This document shows, in pieces, positions 5,937 through 8,122 of a stretch of 8,122 bases of DNA. Both the position numbers and the translations under genes were made by a program. Each line of letters starts with the position of its first letter. Within the stretch, counting starts at the first letter, position 1. Origin of the DNA: Deltaproteobacteria bacterium (GTDB lineage Bacteria; Desulfobacterota_D; UBA1144; Nemesobacterales; N074bin48); the NCBI GenBank assembly GCA_004356685.1, contig SMWS01000034.1, forward strand, positions 1-8,122. The letters run 5' to 3'. The notes beneath the pieces are model-generated. The model saw only the letters and a program-made list of their open reading frames with translations, made no database searches and was not told where the DNA came from.

Positions 5937-6221
5937 TTATGTTCTTGCAGGTTCAAAAGGCCCAAGTTTAGTATTACATTCAAAACACCAACCCCAATCT
6001 TCACCAGGTTCAAACGATTGAATAATAGGGTGTTTAGTAGTCTGAAAATGCTTTGTCGAATGCTTACCCGGAGAACTGTCACAACAACCAACATGTCCGC
6101 AAGTTCGGCACAACCTCAGATGAACCCATTTCCCATCCGTCGCAAGACATTCCTCACAACCATCGGTATTAGGGGTGGGAGTTACATCTCTGTCAAGGTG
6201 TACACATTTTGTTTCGACCAT
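5937..6221 (-). CDS. Stand-alone UBP-type zinc-finger protein
   Basis: A 94-residue protein that is almost entirely one UBP-type (ZnF-UBP) zinc finger, the fold that in eukaryotic deubiquitinases binds the free ubiquitin C-terminus. Visible ligands follow the usual order: C6-x-H8, C22-x2-C25, C38-x2-C41, C46/C47, H54, H58 and H64, then C79-x2-C82 in WGWCFECN. The GHVGCCDSSPGKHSTKHF segment is typical of bacterial versions. Bacteria usually lack ubiquitin, so its ligand is unknown. In my recollection, bacterial copies often neighbour thioredoxin-reductase-like flavoproteins; here it is the first gene of the kinase and flavoprotein module, 32 bp before the kinase. It may be an adaptor or a zinc/redox-sensitive partner (inference). 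AAGAGG lies 11 nt before the ATG, and TGTATAAT (6277-6270) is a candidate -10 about 50 bp upstream. Confidence 0.9.
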   Translation of the reverse strand: MVETKCVHLDRDVTPTPNTDGCEECLATDGKWVHLRLCRTCGHVGCCDSSPGKHSTKHFQTTKHPIIQSFEPGEDWGWCFECNTKLGPFEPART

Positions 6222-6551
6222 TATATACTTTTCCTCTTAGTAAAATGGGAATTTAAACTTTAAAAATCCATTATACATTAAAAATCATATTTCATTTTAA
6301 GTTTTTAATCAATCTAATTATTCTATAATTTCCCCTTAAATAAATCTTTAAAATAATAAGATTATTTTTTCTATTATTATTAATTTTGATGTATGAAAAT
6401 TTATTAAGTTTCAATTGTTACAATATTAAATAAAATATTTTTTCAATATAATTATTTTTATCGTTCTAGAATCTGAATATTAAATAATGCATCAAAATAA
6501 TATGTTTTTAATTACATTAAGAACAATTCTCAAATAATAAGGAGGCGTAAG
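6222..6551. other. Very AT-rich divergent intergenic region
   Basis: This 330-bp spacer separates the minus-strand UBP module from the plus-strand hydrolase, so it must hold both promoters. I see no gene in it. TATAAT-like hexamers occur at 6270-6275 (minus), 6324-6329 (plus) and 6447-6452 (plus), none with a good TTGACA partner. An imperfect inverted repeat, GGGAATTTAAA / TTTAAAAATCC (6248-6269), lies between the minus -10 candidate and the UBP start and could form a weak leader hairpin. The base composition suits DNA bending or nucleoid-protein binding, but nothing specific can be called. Confidence 0.5.
6539..6545 (+). promoter_or_regulatory. Shine-Dalgarno of the cysteine hydrolase
   Basis: AAGGAGG, 6 nt before the ATG at 6552. 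This is a near-ideal ribosome binding site that fixes the start. Confidence 0.85.
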
Positions 6552-7223
6552 ATGGGACTGCCAGATCCGGGTATGACAATAGACAAGGGAAGTACTGCAC
6601 TTGTCGTAACTGATCCTCAGAATGATTTTCTTAGTCCTGAGGGTGTGACATGGGGAGTTGTTGGAGAAAGTGTTACGGAAAATAACACTGTGGGGAATAT
6701 AGAGTCTTTGTTTAAGGCTGCAAAGGAAAATAATTTTCAGGTGTTTATTTCACCACATTACTATTATCCAACAGATAAAGGATGGGCATTCGAGGGACCA
6801 CTGGAACTATTGATGCACAACATTAACATGTTTGACAGAAAAGGTGCACTTACTCTGGATGGTTTTGAAAATTCTGGTCCAGATTTTCTACAACAGTACA
6901 AAAAATATATAAATGACGGTAAAACCGTTGTTACTAGTCCACATAAGGTTTATGGTCCGGAAGCCAATGATCTAGTACTACAGCTCCGAAAACGCAAGAT
7001 AGATAAAGTTTTACTGGCTGGAATGTCGGCTAATCTTTGTGTTGAGTCACACCTAAGAGAATTATTAGAACAGGGTTTTGAGGTAGCAGTGGTTAAAGAT
7101 GCTACTGCAGGTGCAAGACTTCCAGAGGGAGACGGTTATGAAGCAGCAATGGTAAATTTTCGCTATATTGCTAATGCACTATGGTCTACTAAAGAAACTG
7201 TAGATGCTATAAATGCGTCATAA
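6552..7223 (+). CDS. Isochorismatase-like cysteine hydrolase
   Basis: A 223-residue member of the isochorismatase/nicotinamidase superfamily, whose enzymes use an Asp-Lys-Cys triad to hydrolyse amides or related bonds. Seen: D21 in VVTDPQNDFLS, K132 in TSPHKVYGPEANDL and C163 in LLAGMSANLCVESHLRELL, with the usual turn before the nucleophile. The C-terminal strand and helix VAVVKDATAG and YEAAMVNFRYIANAL complete the fold. Length is normal. It carries a longer-than-minimal middle segment (SPHYYYPTDKGWAFEGPLELLMHN) that would shape the active-site mouth. The substrate cannot be deduced: nicotinamide, biuret-type amides and isochorismate analogues are all possible, and no biosynthetic neighbours help. 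It stands alone on the plus strand between a divergent spacer and a terminator, so it is probably monocistronic. Confidence 0.92.
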   Translation: MGLPDPGMTIDKGSTALVVTDPQNDFLSPEGVTWGVVGESVTENNTVGNIESLFKAAKENNFQVFISPHYYYPTDKGWAFEGPLELLMHNINMFDRKGALTLDGFENSGPDFLQQYKKYINDGKTVVTSPHKVYGPEANDLVLQLRKRKIDKVLLAGMSANLCVESHLRELLEQGFEVAVVKDATAGARLPEGDGYEAAMVNFRYIANALWSTKETVDAINAS

Positions 7224-7258
7224 TCATATATCCTCTTTTATATAAGATCATATTAAGT

Positions 7259-7312
7259 AAGGCTGCAAATTTAATATCCATGATGATGTTATATTGCAGC
7301 CTTTAATTTTTA
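7259..7312. terminator. Intrinsic terminator between convergent genes
   Basis: AAGGCTGCAA (7259-7268) pairs with TTGCAGCCTT (7294-7303) to give a perfect 10-bp stem around a ~25-nt loop. On the plus strand the T-rich stretch TTTAATTTTT (7302-7311) follows, as expected for rho-independent termination of the hydrolase gene. In the other direction the hairpin is followed only by TACTTAATATG, so it would terminate the AhpD-like gene less efficiently. The T-run touches that gene's stop codon. Confidence 0.8.
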
Positions 7313-7861
7313 TGTTTTATCCCACTTGAACTTTGAAATTGAATCGTCTACTGGAGTATCTATTATATGATTCGTATAGTTGCTTAGAGTTTTGGCTGCT
7401 AGTGCAACTATGACATCAAATACATTGGATTTCGTATATCCTGCACCTAAAAAATCATCTATTTCTTCTTGGTCAACCCATCCCCTTTTGTTAAACATTT
7501 TTTGAGCAAAATTTGCAAGAGCACTCAATTTAGAATCATTTAAGCTACTACCTGCCCTTAAAGATTCGATTACCTCATCTGCTAGTTCTGCTCTTTTTCC
7601 TCCTGCTGTATGAGCTGCCATGCAGTAAGCACATTTATTTTCATAGCTTATCGCCAGAAATAAGACTTGTTGTTCTGCCGCAGTTAATGTAGATTCAGAT
7701 AATTTTTTGGTTAGTTCCATGTAAGAAGTAAGTGCAGCATTTGACTCTGCCATACCTCCCAACAGATTTGGAACAAACCCGTAACGCTTTTTTATGCTTT
7801 CTAATACCGGCTTGGATGCTTCAGGAGCATCTTCTATACTATAAATGTTAAAATCTGCCAT
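7310..7861 (-). CDS. AhpD-like / carboxymuconolactone-decarboxylase-family protein
   Basis: A 183-residue all-helical protein of the AhpD/CMD superfamily. The signature is ENKCAYCMAAH: C77-x2-C80-x3-H84, preceded by Glu74, the arrangement used by AhpD-like peroxidases with a redox-active cysteine pair. N-terminal YGFVPNLLGGMAES and downstream LSALANFAQKMFNKRGWV are also typical of the peroxidase-related members. True carboxymuconolactone decarboxylases lack this Cys pair, so a peroxide- or thiol-linked role is more likely than aromatic degradation. AGGAGG (7869-7874) lies 7 nt before the ATG. A TetR-family gene lies upstream on the same strand, and two operator-like repeats lie between them, so repression by that TetR protein and induction by an unknown ligand is the simple model. 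No ahpC-like partner is in the window. Confidence 0.92.
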   Translation of the reverse strand: MADFNIYSIEDAPEASKPVLESIKKRYGFVPNLLGGMAESNAALTSYMELTKKLSESTLTAAEQQVLFLAISYENKCAYCMAAHTAGGKRAELADEVIESLRAGSSLNDSKLSALANFAQKMFNKRGWVDQEEIDDFLGAGYTKSNVFDVIVALAAKTLSNYTNHIIDTPVDDSISKFKWDKT

Positions 7862-7868
7862 AATTTGG

Positions 7869-7874
7869 CCTCCT
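7869..7874 (-). promoter_or_regulatory. Shine-Dalgarno of the AhpD-like gene
   Basis: AGGAGG on the minus strand, 7 nt before the ATG at 7861-7859; a strong ribosome binding site. Confidence 0.85.
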
Positions 7875-7877
7875 AGT

Positions 7878-7926
7878 TTTTATTTATTGAACAAACGTTC
7901 GTTTTATTTATTGAACGTTCGTTTAA
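7878..7926. promoter_or_regulatory. Tandem TetR-type operators before the AhpD-like gene
   Basis: A 15-bp direct repeat, TTTTATTTATTGAAC without its first T, occurs at 7878-7892 and 7902-7916, exactly 24 bp apart. Each copy runs into a palindromic core. Site 1 is GAAC-AAAC-GTTC-GTTT (7889-7904), which contains two interleaved inverted repeats (GAAC..GTTC and AAAC..GTTT). Site 2 is TTGAAC-GTTC-GTTTAA (7911-7926), a near-perfect palindrome. GTTCGTT half-sites in the upstream region of a gene next to a TetR gene are classic operators for that family. They lie only 28-65 bp before the AhpD-like ATG, where they would overlap its promoter. Confidence 0.8.
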
Positions 7927-7943
7927 TAATGTGTAAATTTTTT

Positions 7944-8122
7944 TTATTTTAGTGTGGATAAAATTACACCTACTATATCTTTCATTTGTTGCCTGCCTGC
8001 TGCAGATTTACCTGTTACAAGCAATCCATGAGTAGAGCTTGCAAAATAAGATGCAAGAGCTTTTATATTCGATTCTCCTGATATTTGTCCAAGCACTTGA
8101 GCTTTTAGCAGACAGTCATAAA
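7944..8122 (-). CDS. TetR-family regulator, C-terminal fragment (runs off window)
   Basis: The minus strand is open from the window edge to TAA at 7946-7944, giving the last 58 residues of a protein. It contains GQISGESNIKALASYF, then ASSTHGLLVTGKSAAGR, then QQMKDIVGVILSTLK. This matches the C-terminal ligand-binding and dimerisation helices of TetR/AcrR-family repressors: an ALAxxFxxSxxGLLVxGK-type helix, then a last helix ending ILSTLK. The DNA-binding helix-turn-helix lies outside the window. The stop is 82 bp upstream of the AhpD-like start, and the two operator copies fall in that gap. It probably represses that gene. Whether it also controls itself cannot be seen, because its own promoter is missing. 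Confidence 0.78.
   Translation of the reverse strand, partial: YDCLLKAQVLGQISGESNIKALASYFASSTHGLLVTGKSAAGRQQMKDIVGVILSTLK

Noticed and set aside
5897..6263. Open frames overlapping the UBP zinc finger on both strands
   Set aside because: The zinc-finger frame keeps all expected Cys/His ligands; the other frames are compositionally odd and lack motifs.
6222..6551. AT-rich spacer as a replication origin or partition site
   Set aside because: There are no DnaA-box clusters, iterons or replication genes nearby; it is better explained as a divergent promoter region.
7881..7926. Repeats before the AhpD-like gene as a mini CRISPR array
   Set aside because: There are only two copies, 24 bp apart, with palindromic TetR-type cores and no spacers or cas genes; an operator pair fits better.
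1..8122. Insertion sequence or transposon behind the 1.8-kb scar
   Set aside because: No transposase, terminal inverted repeats or target-site duplication are visible around the breakpoint.

Overview
The window is low-GC bacterial DNA with very AT-rich spacers and clear Shine-Dalgarno sequences (AAGGAG or AGGAGG) before several genes. A TraR/DksA-type zinc-finger protein, PPK2, a TetR-type regulator and a PAS histidine kinase point to a bacterium, most likely Gram-negative. I cannot name the genus. There are no rRNA, tRNA, CRISPR or insertion-sequence signatures. Most genes lie on the minus strand.

Layout from left to right. (1) 65-1523, minus strand: a PPK2-type polyphosphate kinase, a tautomerase-superfamily protein and a TraR/DksA zinc-finger protein, in that transcription order. 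This looks like a small stress or stringent-response cluster. (2) About 1524-1900: a scar. The first ~52 codons of a plus-strand FAD oxidoreductase survive, and the rest is missing. The remnant runs tail to tail into the 3' end of the next minus-strand gene, whose own C-terminus appears frameshifted. (3) 1827-6221, minus strand: the centrepiece, a three-gene module. It consists of a stand-alone UBP-type zinc finger, a soluble three-PAS histidine kinase, and a fusion of response-regulator receiver, glutaredoxin-like and thioredoxin-reductase-like domains. The layout suggests a two-component pathway whose output is a flavoenzyme rather than a DNA-binding domain. The flavoenzyme part lacks the CxxC pair of true thioredoxin reductases. 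(4) 6222-6551: a 330-bp, extremely AT-rich divergent spacer. (5) 6552-7223, plus strand: an isochorismatase-like cysteine hydrolase, separated by a terminator hairpin from a convergent gene. (6) 7310-8122, minus strand: an AhpD/carboxymuconolactone-decarboxylase-like protein preceded by two TetR-type operator copies and by the 3' end of a TetR-family repressor gene that runs off the window.

Taken together, this is an accessory stress and redox region. The strongest leads are the kinase to flavoprotein module with its zinc-finger partner, the fresh-looking frameshift and truncation scar at its 3' end, and the duplicated operator before the AhpD-like gene. All functions are inferred from motifs read by eye. 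No database search was run.
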